Below, piece by piece: positions 13,222-26,392 of a stretch of DNA of 64,000 bases. Location of the stretch: assembly GCF_032854445.1 (NCBI RefSeq), contig NC_088297.1:9041375-9105374 (forward strand), read 5' to 3'. The notes beneath the pieces are model-generated. The model made no database searches. It saw only the letters and a list, made by a program, of their open reading frames with translations, and was not told where the DNA came from. Each line of letters opens with the position of its first letter. Within the stretch, counting starts at the first letter, position 1. The DNA comes from Liolophura sinensis (lineage: Eukaryota > Mollusca > Polyplacophora > Chitonida > Chitonidae). The translations under genes and the position numbers were made by a program.

Positions 13222-13360
13222 TCAATTTATTTATTTATTTGACTAGTGTACTCAAGAATATTTTACTTATACGACGGCGGTAAGCATTATGGTGGGAGGA
13301 AACCCGGTAGAGCCCGGGGGAAACCTACAACCATCCGCGGATTGCTGGAAGACCCGCCTC
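13222..13360 (-). mobile_element. SINE fragment, same family
   Basis: Reverse-orientation tail and body of the tRNA-headed SINE, with the core CTCAAGAATATTTTACTTAT and the CCCGGGGGAAACC motif; head missing. Intronic, between V10 and V9. Confidence 0.75.
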
Positions 13361-14018
13361 AAGTTGTTGCACCGATGTCAAATACGCAGGGGTCATTTGC
13401 AAGTTTTTGAAGTAAATACAGCATGATTTTACGCAAACTTCAATGATTGTCAGGATTCATTCAGTTATACACGGAAACAACTTTAGTAATAACTGTCCTT
13501 CATGGGAAAAATATACCTTGTTCAGCGGCTGTAAAAAACATACTAGTCGAAAACATGACGAGCTTAGCGGACCGTGATGTTGTCATTACGTGTCCACACC
13601 ATATATAAACCTTCACAAAAGCTCCTTTTTCGCATATTTCTACGTGCATTTTGAGCTATCTAAATTTGTGGTATTCACACCCGATAGCACTTCAAGCAAA
13701 ATGATACCTGATTACAGTTCAACATGGCTGACGTGATCAAACAGGCGCTTCCGCACTTGTAGTTAACTTCTGGCATAACACAAATACAGTGATCGCGACC
13801 TTGGCTTAACGCACGGCAACCGCCGCCGGATTTTACCATACATAACAGAACATTCATATAGGAGTTGTTTTACACGCCGTAACTGCTGTGCCAGTCCTAA
13901 AGAACTTCATCAAACAAAGACCTTTAGTCTTGCTTATAACCGTCTAAAAGCCATAACCGTTGTATTTTTTGCTCGTGTTCAAAATTCAGAAATATATTTA
14001 ATCGATGTACTTGTACCT

Positions 14019-14494
14019 TTACAAACTGCTCTTCCGTTGCTGCCTTTCCCTATTGTTTGCAAATGCCTGTTGACTTGTGAAGAATTCCGGGGACCTGGTG
14101 ATGGACAAAGGATAGCCACTCTCTCTAAGAAAGCGGTCTATGTAGGACCGACACTTACAAAGATAATGCCAGTCATATTCGCTACCATCAGCTTTACGAA
14201 GGCAGGGAAAGAACGAGGCCAAGTGACCGTCCAGTTCTGCAGCAGACATGGTCTCAATTAGCTTGTGAGATTGCGTTTTTGTCCAAATCCAGTTTTCAAG
14301 GGAGGAAACAGCCGTGGTCAAATCGCTGACAGACTTGCCCGATACCGTGCAACTTTTTTGAATTCTGCAGCGCACGCTTGCAGTGAAGAAACTTCGGTGT
14401 GGTACGTTGACCCTGGGTGATGCAGATGTCCACGGGTTCCATTGCTCACCTTCGTCCTGTGTATGCACTAATAGAGATTTCTTCACTACCAGAT
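14019..14494 (-). CDS. Variable terminal exon V9: Crypton-like N-terminal domain
   Basis: The acceptor TTTTATGTTTAG precedes 14494; phase 1 entry (D-L-V-V-K-K), about 158 residues, then stop. The domain reads VRCRIQKS, LTTAVSSLENWIWTKTQSHK, IETMSAAELDGHL, FFPCLRKADGSEYDW, CKCRSYIDRFLRESGYPLSI, then SPEFFTSQQAF, and a short basic tail. It belongs to the tight group V9-V12, which share the IET, GSEY and SITRSPEF motifs and a near-identical acceptor. CKCRSYI is shared with V11 (9703-10238). No defects are visible. Confidence 0.82.
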
Positions 14495-15313
14495 CTAAAC
14501 ATAAAACGAAAAGTTGTGTTGTCAGATACTAGATTAGACCCACAGTAAATTATACACTCAATTGTTTTACCTTTTGAATAGCTGTGAGAGGATATTAAGT
14601 CGACTCTTTCCCTACAACGCACGAGTCTTGCAATAAACAAGCAAGTCTTGAAATATGCGCTTTGTGAATGTCATCATAATCTGGTACGTTATGTCAATAT
14701 GCCGTAAGGCAAAGAACGCACGACCTTTAATATGAACTGCATGCAAATGCCATCGGGGCCTAGCTGGGTATTGTTTGTTACATGGCACTTGTTAAAATGC
14801 AGTTGGAATTGTTGGTCAGATAGGCACCATGCATTTAACATGATATAGTTATCTTGGGTAAAAAGTGAGAAATAAATGTGATCGTACGAATGCATACTGT
14901 CATACTGTTCCGACAAGCAGGGGATGGGTAACATGCAACACTTATCTCTCATTAACAAATGACCTTAAAAATTTAATGACGACTGCGCCACAGGTGGCAT
15001 TTTGTCGAAGCTCATTGATCATTACAAATCTCATGATTAATCATCACTGTGCCGGGATAAAACGAAAATATGAAATACTACAGCTTGAAGAGTAAAATAA
15101 GAGCTGCAACGACAATATGAGAATATGCAAATGGTCACAAGTTAGGAACTCAACCACGGTACAAGTCGCAGCTACAGTATAATATACGTGAGGTCTGGCA
15201 GTGGTTTCAGATATAGGAAAGCTTGACTTCTATAGTTTAGGATGATGGGTGTTCAACAGACGAGCTAATGTCAATAACGACTTGCATGTTTAATAAAAAA
15301 TCTAAACGCAACA

Positions 15314-15697
15314 CTAATCCTCCATGATTTTAATCTGGTTTTTGTTGCTGTTGTTTTTTTGTTGTTGTTGTTGTTTTGGGGGGGGGGGGGGGGTCACGAA
15401 CTGCATTTTTTTACAGCCTTTCTTTACGGCATTCAAATGGCTATTGGAGAGTTCTGCAGAGTTGGTAATGGACACCAGGTAGCCAGTTCCTCTTAGAAAT
15501 TGATCTATGCAGGACCGACACTCACTGACACTAAGCGAATTGTACCCTACCATAAGCTTTACCATTTTCGCGGGAGTACACGCTGGTCCCAGTGCGTCCT
15601 AATCCAAATTCGGTTCCCAGACCGCGGTCACTTCGTGGATGGACCTGTCCGTCACCTTGCAACTAATATGAATATTTTTCTACATAGGAATGCAGTT
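15314..15697 (-). pseudogene. Pseudoexon V8: decayed Crypton-like domain
   Basis: The acceptor region (TTTTATGTTCAG before 15697) and the bases upstream match those of V9-V12, so this arose from the same duplications. Reading in phase 1 meets a TAG after about a dozen codons, and a further stop lies in the middle (near PNLD). The second half of the domain is still readable as CRSCIDQFLRGTGYLVSITN, then SAELSNSHLNAVKK, ending near a run of 15 G and a GTT/GTTGTT repeat that have replaced the normal end. The first half keeps only TAV and a few positions. The closest live relative is V9 (14019-14494). Not expected to give a working protein. Confidence 0.75.
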
Positions 15698-17891
15698 CTG
15701 AACATAAAACTAAAAGTTGTATCGTCAGATACCAAAAGATATCCAAGCAACAGAGGAGATACAACTTCAATTCGTGCCTTACAATTCCAGAATCTCGCAC
15801 AGTATACATGCACTTCGAGAACATATGCAACGCCATGAGTTCTAATACCATCTGATCTGAGGGTATCAACGTCAAAATGATTGAATTTTCAACGACTGAG
15901 ACAAGCCCCAGAACGAATCCACAAATTTAATACGTCCCTCACTGCATAGTACATGGGATGAGAACGCGTTATTGCTTGCTACGAACACTTGAACTGTTGG
16001 TCAAATAGACCTTTCCGAACCGTTAATGGAGAACTGTTGGCAGTAGGTCAACCGGGTGTCCCCACACTTTGCATACACTGTTCAATCTTTCTTGCTTTCA
16101 CTGGGAAGGGAATGAAAAGTAACGAGAATGGGTGGTGGAACATTAGATGTTTTGGATTGTTCCACTGGCATCATCTACCACGATTTCTTCCTCAACGCAT
16201 GCTTTAAACCAGCTGCAGACACAGAGAATTACGTGTTTTCCAGTCCGTCGGCGTGAACTTCGCGACATTCCTGGACATTATCTGTGGATCTGAAAGATTT
16301 ACCGGATGGAAGCGAAACTGAAACTGACCGATATTGTGCCAACGGAAACGATTATTGCCAGCTTTCTTTCACTTTTATGATTGTCGCGTTATTTGGTATA
16401 TGGAATTTGTGAACAGTGCATGGATTCCCAAAGGTGATAAAACAACATTCCATTTGTACACTACACCACGAATTCCTGTGGTATCAGTTTAAACCGTCTT
16501 CACGTCCTAGTTAGCTTTGCTCTTCATGCACAGAGTAAAATGCACGTAAACAAGAGGGCTGGTGATATCATCGCCGTGACCCCGGAGAGCAGGATGTCAA
16601 TAAATCCATTCCGTGTGCTAAATTCTTGGTTTTACACTTCAACAGATCCATACATCTATAGATCACTTGGAAAATGTGGTAGTATTTGTCAGTCTTGCCA
16701 CTCTGAAGAATAACATAATAATGCCGCACCTTCTCCATAAATACTAATACACAAGAAAAGAAACACAAATCGACTTTGTTTCTGTCAATGTCTGATCAGT
16801 TTTGAAGACATGGTATTGTTTATTTGTAACTGCTTCTCGAGTCCAAGCCGCATTATATACTTACAAGTAAAGAAAAACAATGCATATGACGAACATCTTG
16901 TCTTGAAAATTAAAACGGAAGGCCTGTGTTACAATGTATGAGATCCTGAATAGACTATGAAGGGCCATGTGACTTGTACATGTCAGTAATAATTACCTAA
17001 CTTAACAGGACTTTAGCCGCATATTGCACAGCAAACGAAGATATATATAACGCTGACGTGAGCATAAGAAAGACGGGGAAACACTGACAGCAACATAGTC
17101 TACAGGAACAGTAAATGGGAACAGTCGATGGAAATCCAATGAATTTAAACGTCAGATAACATGATGTACATGTAAACTATTGAAAAATTACGTCAACAGG
17201 ACTTGACGCCAACGCCTTACAAGCCATATTTAAGGAGTACTGAAATGAGCATTCAAATGTAGTGCCATTCTTTAAATCTGGCGCCCACACGTAAATGATG
17301 AAATTCAATTGTAAGCTGAATACAATTACGCTTTTATACACAAAAAAAGCATGACCGCAAGATCAAACAGCAGTGTGCTAAACAATGAGCCGTTGGATGT
17401 AAATTAGGTCAACACTATAGCAAAATTTCAGGTACTTTCGACGTGAAGGATGTGCATCTTACAAAATCAATATATTGGTTTGCACTGGATCTGGCAGTAA
17501 AGATGTTGTGATTAAGACAGGATATATTTTAGCCAGAGCGGGCTTGAAGCACAACCAAGTAATGAGTGCCCCCTACAAAGAGCGTTCTAATGTTCTCAGG
17601 TAGTGAGGTACTCGGCTGGATTACATTATCTGTAGACCTGTGTAGAATTATATGAATTACAATTAATCTTCACAAGAATCAAAGCCAGCTGCTTCTATAA
17701 ACAAACGTGTAACTCAATACGGTTTTAGTTTTGTCCAAAGCAAGCTGATGTCTCTAAATCATTCAGAAATTCAAAATGACTTACGCTTTGCATCAGCTTT
17801 AGTGATGGCTAATATAGCATTTGATTTCCCTTTTAATTAGAGAGGTAATAACATTTCAATCTGACTTCATTTAATATACTATTAAACCACA

Positions 17892-18050
17892 GGCCCCGGG
17901 ATCACGACGCAACAAGACTTGGGTCAAAATTTCAAATCACTTTAAAATTGTTATTTCTTACGTAACAAGGGCGAAATATTGCTTGACAGCATAAATTCTG
18001 GGTAAGTTATTGTACAATTAAATTTCAGCTAAAATAACGGAAAGGAAGAT
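17892..18050 (+). repeat. Dispersed repeat, copy 1
   Basis: Begins GGCCCCGGGATCACG and shares long similar stretches with 41417-41572, such as TTATTTCTTA-GT-ACAAGG, ATTGCTTGACA-CAT, AATTCTGGG-AAGTTATTGT and CAGCTAAAATAAC-GAAAGG. No coding capacity. Probably a short transposon-derived element; its ends are not defined. Confidence 0.6.
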
Positions 18051-19239
18051 ACCAAATTTAATGACTGAAACTTTGACTTAAGTCTTAGATCGCTTGAAAA
18101 TCTCGGCGCCTAATCATTATTGAAAGCACCGCGCTGCAAAACGTTGCGAATGGAAGATCACATGCTGCATTTATGTACAATCATAATTAACATCAGTTAA
18201 AGCGACAAATATCACGTATTTTTGCATCATTACAGAATGACAGGAGTATCGGGCATTTTTCTCAAAAAACAACCAACAAGCTATTCGTTAATACCACACC
18301 CAGCATTGTACGTTAAGTGTATTTTTGAAAATAACGAAAAGCCCGAAAAGTCTGCCAGAATATTTAAATGAGGTGTTGACAATTCAGTGGAAATGGAGCA
18401 TCTGCACAGTCTTCGGTAAACTTCATATGTAAACAAACATGACTGACTACACGCGTAAAAGAAGGACTTGCGGCTTCCTCGTGACAGCATCGGCCAAAAA
18501 ACGGCGTAAAAAAGAGCTCGACAGGTTGACAAGAAAGAGTTGTAATTGGTGGTCAGTTTGAACGGTGGAGTACACTGAAGAAACAAAAGGGTTTCACGAC
18601 GCACGAAGACGTCGTTTAGTTACTAGTCAGTGTTTGTTGAACTTGCGACTTAACTGCAGCTTCCTTCGTGGACAACCGCGTTCGGCCTTAAAACTCTATT
18701 TTAAGTAGGATTTTTAGCCAAACTTCCTTTTTTTTAATTACATGTCAGTTATGGTACAATATGTATATCTTCGGTATAATGCTTAGATAGAGCAATGTGG
18801 ATGGAGCAGAAAAGACAGTAAAATCAGTGTCACTGTCACCCACACGTACCTCGCTCGACATGTTTGCCTTGATCGGAACTTTCCCAACGCTGCACATACG
18901 CTTCGAGTCCTTCCGGCTGAATATTAATGAGGCAAAAAGGCAAGCCCTCTTTAAGCTGAATTCGAATAACAGCAGGACTTCTACAGGCTCCTAAAGCTAC
19001 ATACTCAATGAACATGTTTTATTTCAGCGTGAGTGGATTGGTTTATGAAGGAACTTAAAACTTCGTTAAGACGTCGCAATCAAAATTTGTTTAAAAATCC
19101 AAATTTTGTACCTTCATGTCACTAATGTTTCTTTCTTTCAATAAAACCTAAATTTTGGCCGGGATATAAGTTAGGTCACAGAATAAAAACACATTTCACA
19201 CAGGCCGGGATATTATCCATGTAACCTATAAAACAAACG

Positions 19240-19345
19240 GGTTCAGTCCAGTTTCTCCACCATAATGCTGACCGCTGTCCTCTAAGTGAAATATTCTTGA
19301 ATACAGCGTAAAACAGCAATCAAATAAATAAATAAATAAATAAAT
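19240..19345 (+). mobile_element. SINE tail fragment, plus orientation
   Basis: The 3' body of the tRNA-headed SINE (CTCCACCATAATGCTGACCG) ends in CAATCAAATAAATAAATAAA. The head and first half are missing. Intronic in the left gene. Confidence 0.7.
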
Positions 19346-20505
19346 ATAAAACAATTAATTTATGTATTGATATGAAACGTTGTACTTTCTAGTTCACATT
19401 TTGTTAAGGGTAATGTATCCTTCATGGAAATGACGATGTGTACAAACTAGTGTGTATGTGACTATACGAAATATTGCGGTTATGCATCTGTCATATTTAT
19501 GAAAACTTCCGGCTATCAAATAATCATTTCTATGCTCAGTCTGGAAAGAATTAATATAATTTGTTTTCCAACACGTACGTCCCATACAACATACACGATT
19601 TATCGGTGAATAGGTCAATCTCATAATGTAAATCATGGAACTATAATTTATATAATATAATTATATATATATATTTATATAATAATACTAAACGACTTAA
19701 ATGTAAAACCTGCAGTCTTAAAGTAAGAAACGTTACCTATATAAGTATCAATGCCCATAAAAAATGTATTTTATCGATCCACCAACTATCAAAATGACTA
19801 ACAAGGCAAATGCATAGCAAAAACAACAGCACAAATGCTTCAATGCCATTCTACATAATAAACAATAACAGTACGCGTTTTTAAAAAAATATGCGCTCAA
19901 TACAAGAAAAATAAACTTTGAAGAAAGGGTCGTTTCTGACACGCAGCCAAAACGAGATAAAATGCTGTATGTTCCCACATACATATATGCATAAACATGT
20001 AACGTCATGAATTCTTCTTGTCTTGTTATCAGAGGAAGAAAACGGAAGCTCGTCTGTTAGAAAAGTACCCATCTGCTAGAAAAGTATCCATCTCTCTCAG
20101 CTGGGTAGCAAGCAAAACGTTAACTATAAGTCTCAGTTACATTTCGGTGGATTTCAAATTATGCATGCAGGTCACCGGAAGAAGAAATCCAAGCTATCCA
20201 GACCAGAGGCACAAGGACATCAATCTTCGAATACATACATGGTGGGAATAATGTCACCAGTTCACATCGTAACGCTCATTTCTAGACTAGTATTAGGAAC
20301 TAGTATTTCTCATTAATGCCAGTTATTGAGGAACTCAATGAATACCAATGTCCTTATTTCACATGATTAAAAGGTAGACGGATTCCGCGCAGTATTATCG
20401 AACTGGCAATATCAACTGTTTGTTCTCTACTTCCCAAGTTATGCATCTATCAGCATGGGAAACGTGTGTCCTCAAGACAACACAGCCGAGAATCATTCGG
20501 TCTCT

Positions 20506-20984
20506 TTACAGTTCTAACTTGGACAGACGTTGTTTCACAACAGAAAAGGCGCATTGACTAACCGTGAAGAGATCGGAAGTTTCTATTGAATGAGGATAGG
20601 ATTTTTCCTTTAGGAAACGATCGATACAACATCTGAGCTTGGACACATAACGGATATCGTAATCACTGCCGTCAGCCTTCTTCAGGGCAGGGAAGAAATC
20701 TGCCAGGTAGCTGTCCAGCTCTTCCGGTTCCAGCTCCTCAATCCGGATCGTTTTCTGGGTGCGGTCCTTGATCCAGCGTTCCAGCGTCAGAACGGCGTAT
20801 GCCAGATCGTTCATCGTCTTAGGTCTTTTTTTAGTCCCACCATGGATCCTAATGTGCACGTCAGACGTCTCTTCAACCTGAGGAAACACGGGTACGTAAA
20901 TCCGTTTGGATCCACTACTGCGCCGGCGTTTTCCGACTTCCTGACAGGGCTTATCAACACATGGAATCCACAAGACGTCTGGCC
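20506..20984 (-). CDS. Variable terminal exon V7: Crypton-like N-terminal domain
   Basis: The acceptor TTGTTCATTCAG precedes 20984; phase 1 entry, about 159 residues, then stop. The lead carries a basic cluster GKRRRSSGSKR, a plausible nuclear localisation signal. The domain reads AVLTLERWI, IRIEELEPEELDSYLADFF, LKKADGSDYD, LRCCIDRFLKEKSYPHSI, then F-VSQCAFSVVKQRL. The spacing of the landmarks equals that of the other units. It is the most acidic in its central helix. It is probably intact and functional as a coding exon; the DNA target is unknown. Confidence 0.8.
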
Positions 20985-22570
20985 CTGAATGAACAACCAA
21001 AAGCCAGTGAAGTTTGTGATATCCAGTTTGTGATACGTCTCAAAATCGTAACATTTCAAGCAATGGACATGCACAAGAAGCAGCACAACGGACAATACAA
21101 TGACACAGTATTGTAGATGTGCGTGTGTGTGTTTGTGTATTGTTGTTATTGCTTGCCTAAAACTCGGTTGTGGTATCAAACTTTTCCTGGCCTGAATATG
21201 CATTCTGAATTGCATCATGGCCTAGACATGGATATCTTGTGAAACACCAACTCAACACTGTACCCGATTCACGGAGAAGACGTTAAGATCCTTTAGTGCA
21301 GCTAACAACTGACCGCAACATGAATACTCTATTCTTACAGGCTGAACTGATGATGAAAACAGCGTAACATCACCAAGGCTTCATGATTTTAAGACTGTGT
21401 GAGTTACCCTTAAGAAATGCCCTATAGTTCCGAAGCTATACATTTAAGAATGAATTACCAGAAACAAAACTTGATGCATGTTATTCCACGGCCCCACAGC
21501 CCGAGGGTGAGTTTTGGTTGAATTTTGTGAATTGGGAAATAATAGCATCACAATAAACAGTCTGGATTTTGAAAGTCCTGCATATGACACCACAATTTTA
21601 CCACAAGTTCCCAGAGGGAATCATTCCAGCAAGCTTGGAAATAAGCAGCAGGGCAACGTCACTGCCCGGCATCAAATAGTATATTCACACGAGTTAATTG
21701 TTGGTACTGGATAAGATGCTTGTAAACAACACCGTAATTTCTAAATGTTGTGCATAGCTGGAAAATTTCAGAGTGAGGCTAAACTAATTATGCTTCGATA
21801 CAGCTAAATCGACAATAATAACCTTTCAACGGTATCTGCAAAGAAAAAAATAGGGGTCTTCACTTTAATCTACTAAATCAAGCTTATCCAGACAGTGGAA
21901 CTTTGGCACAATTCGACGATTAACCCATACAAGTGATATTTGAAAATAAACGGGTGTTTATTATCGTCAGACTTATTGCACACATCTGAAGGTATAAGCG
22001 AAGGCATGACTTTAAAAAGCAGGTAGTGAATAAAAAACATAGATATACATATAAAACATCAGGGCACGATGTCCAATACATATATGTAACTGCAGCGGAC
22101 AAATGATTAAGCGTTAAAATAACTTTTAGTACTACAATGAGAGTTTGCTACATACATAATGAGTAGTCAGTGTATGGAAATTTTACTGACGAAATGTAGT
22201 GGAGCCCTGAATCGTGTTTAATGAAATCATGTCTGATAGTAAGTACCATATGTGGACACCGATATAATTAGCCAGTCTTTGAAATCTGATGGTCCCATTG
22301 GCACGATCATTTCACCAGAATATAGGATGTCTTAGCATAGAGACACTGAAACCACCCCAAAACAACGGTTTAGCCAGAGTGAGTATCCAGTTGGAATGGT
22401 ACGATCAGGCGGGTGTAAATTTCTTAGAGGACAAGCATTTTTGATCGGAAGATTCAGTACACTGCTTTTCCTTTTTTTTTTACATGTTGCCTTTGACAAA
22501 TAAAGCTTTAAAGTCCAGCAGTGTTCCTACATCATTATCATATGAATCCGAACAAAGCATTCAACGCAGT

Positions 22571-22757
22571 CAGTTATTATTTTACTGTTGTTTAACGCCA
22601 TACTCAAGAATATTTCACTTATACGACGGCGTCCAGCGCTTTGGTGAGATGAACCCAGACAGAGCCAGGGGGAAACCCATGGCCACAGGAGAGAGGCTCC
22701 TGGGACATTGCGCAGCACTGGGGCGCTAACCACCTCGGCCATGCCACGGAGGATCCA
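22571..22757 (-). mobile_element. SINE copy with internal deletion
   Basis: Reverse-orientation copy of the tRNA-headed SINE. Tail, core (CTCAAGAATATTTCACTTAT) and head (ending CCTCGGCCATGCCACGGAGG) are present. The middle, between the GGGGAAACCCATGGCCA motif and GAGAGGCTCCTGGG, is deleted. Intronic between V7 and V6. Confidence 0.75.
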
Positions 22758-23195
22758 TTAACACAATCAGTAGCCAATACCTTGTCTTGGCTTCACTCGA
22801 ACTTAGCCACTGTCTAAAACATTGTATACATTCAGTGTGTAAATTGTTAGCATAATGAGCTGTATAACTATGTCGTGCTTGAACGTATAAGTAATAAACA
22901 AGAGGAGCTGTTCTTGATAACTCAAGTTCAAATGCCATCAGAGAAAAGCTCTAAATACGCATGTAAGGTTTAATTTCATAGCTGAATTGAAGCGATTTCA
23001 TGTGGTATGCATGCGTGTTCAGACGCCTAGGAAAAAATCAGAAGGGACAGGGCGCAGTGTAAAATTCTCAAAAATGAGTCTGGGTGACAATGTCCACAGC
23101 TTATATGTCAATACTATGACAAAAAGGGTAGGGTGCACATTCTTTTTTTTAAAAAAGCGTATCGAAGGGTATGGAATCTAATGAAAAATGCCGGT

Positions 23196-23689
23196 TCATG
23201 GACAATGTTCATCTCTGGCATTGTTCCTGAGAAGCTCCTGTTTCCTCTTAGAAAACGCCAAACGGCTTTTGGAAAACTCATTTGAGCGTGTTATAGATAG
23301 GGGGTAGTCGTGTTCTCGGAGAAAGCGCTCGATGTAGGAGCGAAACTTCATCAAGTACCCTGCGTCGTAAAAGCTCCCGTCCTGTTTCCGAAGGTCGTAG
23401 TAAATTTCAGATAAGTGCGTGTCCAAATCCGAAGGTGCGAGTTCCTCTAGCTTTAGATGGATGCCATACTTATGGAACAACCACCGTTCCATCGTTCGCA
23501 CGGCGGTAGAAATGTCGGTGATTGTCTGAGAGGGTTTGCGCTCACCCACGACCACTCGCGCCTTGATACGGGACATGTGAAGCCCCTCGGGCAGCTCTCT
23601 CCCCGTCCGGTCGGGCAGCCAGCGTGAGGGTCTTCTGGGAACTCGACCCTCACTAGTTAGGGTACCGGAGGATCGGGCAACCGAAATAT
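23196..23689 (-). CDS. Variable terminal exon V6: Crypton-like N-terminal domain
   Basis: The acceptor TTTTGCATTCAG precedes 23689; phase 1 entry, about 164 residues, then stop. The lead is rich in Arg, Pro and Gly. The domain reads SRIKARV, ISTAVRTMERWL, LEELAPSDLDTHL, DLRKQDGSFYD, FRSYIERFLREHDYPLSITR, and then F-KSRLAF-KRKQELL. It shares SITRS with the 14.5 to 8.4 kb group but differs in the first half, so it is an outlier of that clade. No in-frame stop or loss of a landmark residue is seen. The longer open frame to 23795 runs through the intron and is not used. Confidence 0.8.
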
Positions 23690-25262
23690 CTGAATGCAAA
23701 ACCAAATATGAAACTATCACACAGCGTTCTGAAACTTTTTTCCCCTTAATTTCAGTCGTATATATCACGAAGCAGAGGCTTCTCATCAGAGACAAAAATG
23801 GAAATGCAACTGGTAGTTAAATAATTATAACATGGCAGTCAGCCAAAACCTACAACAGCACTTATCTAAGGTAAAACATATACTGTGAATCTCAACGACG
23901 TATTAGTGAAAAGGTGAGGGAGGCTTATTTTTCTCAAACGTGCAACACATGTTTTCATGTATCAAATTTCATGCAATGTATATACATGCGTTCGTTAATG
24001 CTAACAAAAATATTCAACTAACAACACAGCTTAAATGAAGTTTTCATAACTTCGCTCAGGCAAACCTGGAAATCTTATATTTCAATAAACGATGATGAAC
24101 AAAAGTCACACATGTATAATCTTTAACCTTCAACATTGGGCAATGAGGCCAATAAACATAAAGGACACCCGCGTGCCGGCTTACTTCTTAGATTTCTTTT
24201 ATAATTTAGTTCACATCAAGCAGACCGGTATCAATGCATACGCATATATAAGGTTGCCTCACTGGAAAGTACAGAAGCTTGGTTTCTGAAAGGTTGCTGG
24301 AATGTGTTGGAAAAGCCATTCCCCCGACACCAGACATGATGCCCCATCCAGTCACCTAATACTGACACCAGAAAATAACACTGCGGATCGGAAGAAAAAA
24401 CATTGCAAAGAATGTCCACTGCAGCATGCGACTGCATATCAGCAATACGTACACTGAAAACTTCTCAATGTCGCATATCACGGATAACCAAAAATAACAA
24501 TACACGTACAGCTCGATATAAAATGACGGAAACAAGATATTGTAGCAGTATGCTGTATTATGCTTGTAACGTTGTGACATGTGCTGACGCTATAATTGAA
24601 AAGGACGTGGGAAATTTCAAAAAGCTTATAATGTCGCAGCCTACCATGGCTTGGCATATTTATCAACAGAAGAAAATATCAAAGAAATTACCAACCTTTC
24701 AACGCTCAATTCAGCAAAACACGACCTCCCATTTCAATCTTAAGCTCGAACTGCGAACGATTTACTTTTATACATATTTTAACGTTAGAAAAGCTATATG
24801 TATCTTATATTTAGAATATTGCAATCTGGACATTAAAGACGTCCTGGTGAAAAACCATCAGTGGTAGTGAATTCAATAACACAAAGAAAAAATTCATTAA
24901 AACGCATTAGATGCCTAAATATTTTTTATGGCTTTCTGCAGTGCCTACACATAAGCACTAAATCATACAAGATTCCAAGTCAATCTCACTGACTTTGTAA
25001 GTAGGTTTTGTAGTCTTTGTCACACACGTTTTGCTGTCCTTGTCGCTATTCCTGTCGTTGACAAATATGACGGGTGGTTAACACAAACTTCCATTCCATC
25101 TTCATTTTTACCTTAATATTCTGCCCGGAAGCTGTGCTGTTCACTAAGCACTACCTGAAATGCGCATGCCTATTCCACCTGGCGTTAAGCGACTGTAACC
25201 TACAGAGCACTTACTCTCTTTTCTTTCACAGATTTACCCCGAAAAATCTCTGAATCGAAGCT

Positions 25263-25585
25263 TTACTCAGGTTTGGTTTCTAGTCCACAAGGTGACAGAG
25301 AATCGTTTGCGTTAGGCTGAGGCTCTTCTTCCGCCGGACTGTTTAAAGGGTAATTGCACCCCACTGATATTAAGGCTTTTTTCCTAGCCACCAAGCGGTG
25401 GAATATGGAAGTTTTTGGTACTCCAAAGGCTCGGCTGGCCGCCTGTCTCGACATACGTCCCTCCAACACTGCCGACACAGCTTGATTCATGTCCGCCTCG
25501 GACCACGAGCGATATCCTCGTCGCGCCCCCTGGTGGTTACTTCGTGAATAATTCATGGTTGTGTAGCCAGGAAAGTTAACTCCGA
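25263..25585 (-). CDS. Variable terminal exon V5: Pipsqueak HTH
   Basis: The acceptor TTTACTTTCCAG precedes 25585; phase 1 entry, about 107 residues, then stop. After a lead of about 26 residues the domain begins GYRSWSEADMNQAVSAVL, continues EGRMSRQAASRAFGVP, then KTSIFHRLVARKK. It is more diverged from V2/V3 than they are from each other, and closer to the right-gene exon at 63654 (QRAASRM, TTIHRRL against RQAASRAF, TSIFHRL). A 40-residue acidic and Pro-rich tail follows (AEEEPQPN), which could act as a regulatory tail; that is inference. Confidence 0.82.
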
Positions 25586-26100
25586 CTGGAAAGTAAAGCA
25601 AACTTCCATTGTACAACGCCGACACCTTTTCCCATTTATAGTGTCATCAATTCATGATTAAAATAGGCCCCAAATACCTTGTTCAAACTTCAATGTTAAT
25701 GTTCTCCTAGAATGCGTCTCAGACCAAAGAAAAAGGCAAAAGCAGATATCGGAAGATTGCGCGAATTTTTATTCCAATATCGTATACATTTAACCAAGCC
25801 TAATGATATATTCATCAATGAAAGACAATACCAGAGAGATTATCGGTATTTTGATACTTAACTCATTACAAAACAATATCTTCCAGTCCATTAAACCTTT
25901 CAACCATTCACGAAATACTACTAACAGTAAAACTGGTACAAATGTTAATACCTAGTGAACCTGCGCCACATAAACCTGGCATCAATGAGCACAAATATAA
26001 CTCATAACATGAAGATGATTTCGAAATGAGCACACTTCGCAAGTCCATAACAAACAAGAGCTCATTTCAACACATCCAATTTACAGTACATATAGATCTT

Positions 26101-26392
26101 AGAAAACTGGCCTATGCCCGAAAACCTGTACTTTAGAGTAGTTAAAGCGCAGTTTCACAAAGCGGCATACGATAGAAAACTAATCCTATGCCCGAAAATC
26201 TGTACTTTAGAGTAGTTTAAGCGCAGTTTCACAAAGCGGCATACGATAGAAAACTGTCCTATGCCCGAAAATCTGTACTTTAGAGTAGTTTAAGCGCAGT
26301 TTCACAAAGCGGCATACGATAGAAAACTGTCCTATGCCCGAAAATCTGTACTTTAGAGTAGTTCAAGCGCAGTTTCACAAAGCGGCATACGA
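26101..26392. repeat. Tandem repeat, 4 copies of about 74 bp
   Basis: Four units begin CCTATGCCCGAAAA (26111, 26185, 26258, 26331) and end AAGCGGCATACGA. Copies 2 to 4 are almost identical. The last motif, TTTCACAAAGCGGCATACGA, runs directly into the next array, which carries ATTCACAAAGCGGCATACGA at the same place in its unit. Confidence 0.85.

Larger units (their letters stand above)
15700..20505. other. Long intronic stretch without recognisable exon
   Basis: About 4.8 kb between V8 and V7. No Pipsqueak or Crypton-like motif was found on either strand. It contains a SINE tail (19240-19345), a dispersed repeat (17892-18050), an AT-rich microsatellite near 19643-19688 and short unrelated open frames only. 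Confidence 0.55.

Noticed and set aside
24403-24867. 154-codon open frame on the plus strand
   Set aside because: No recognisable motif, low-complexity and AT-driven codons, opposite to the host gene.
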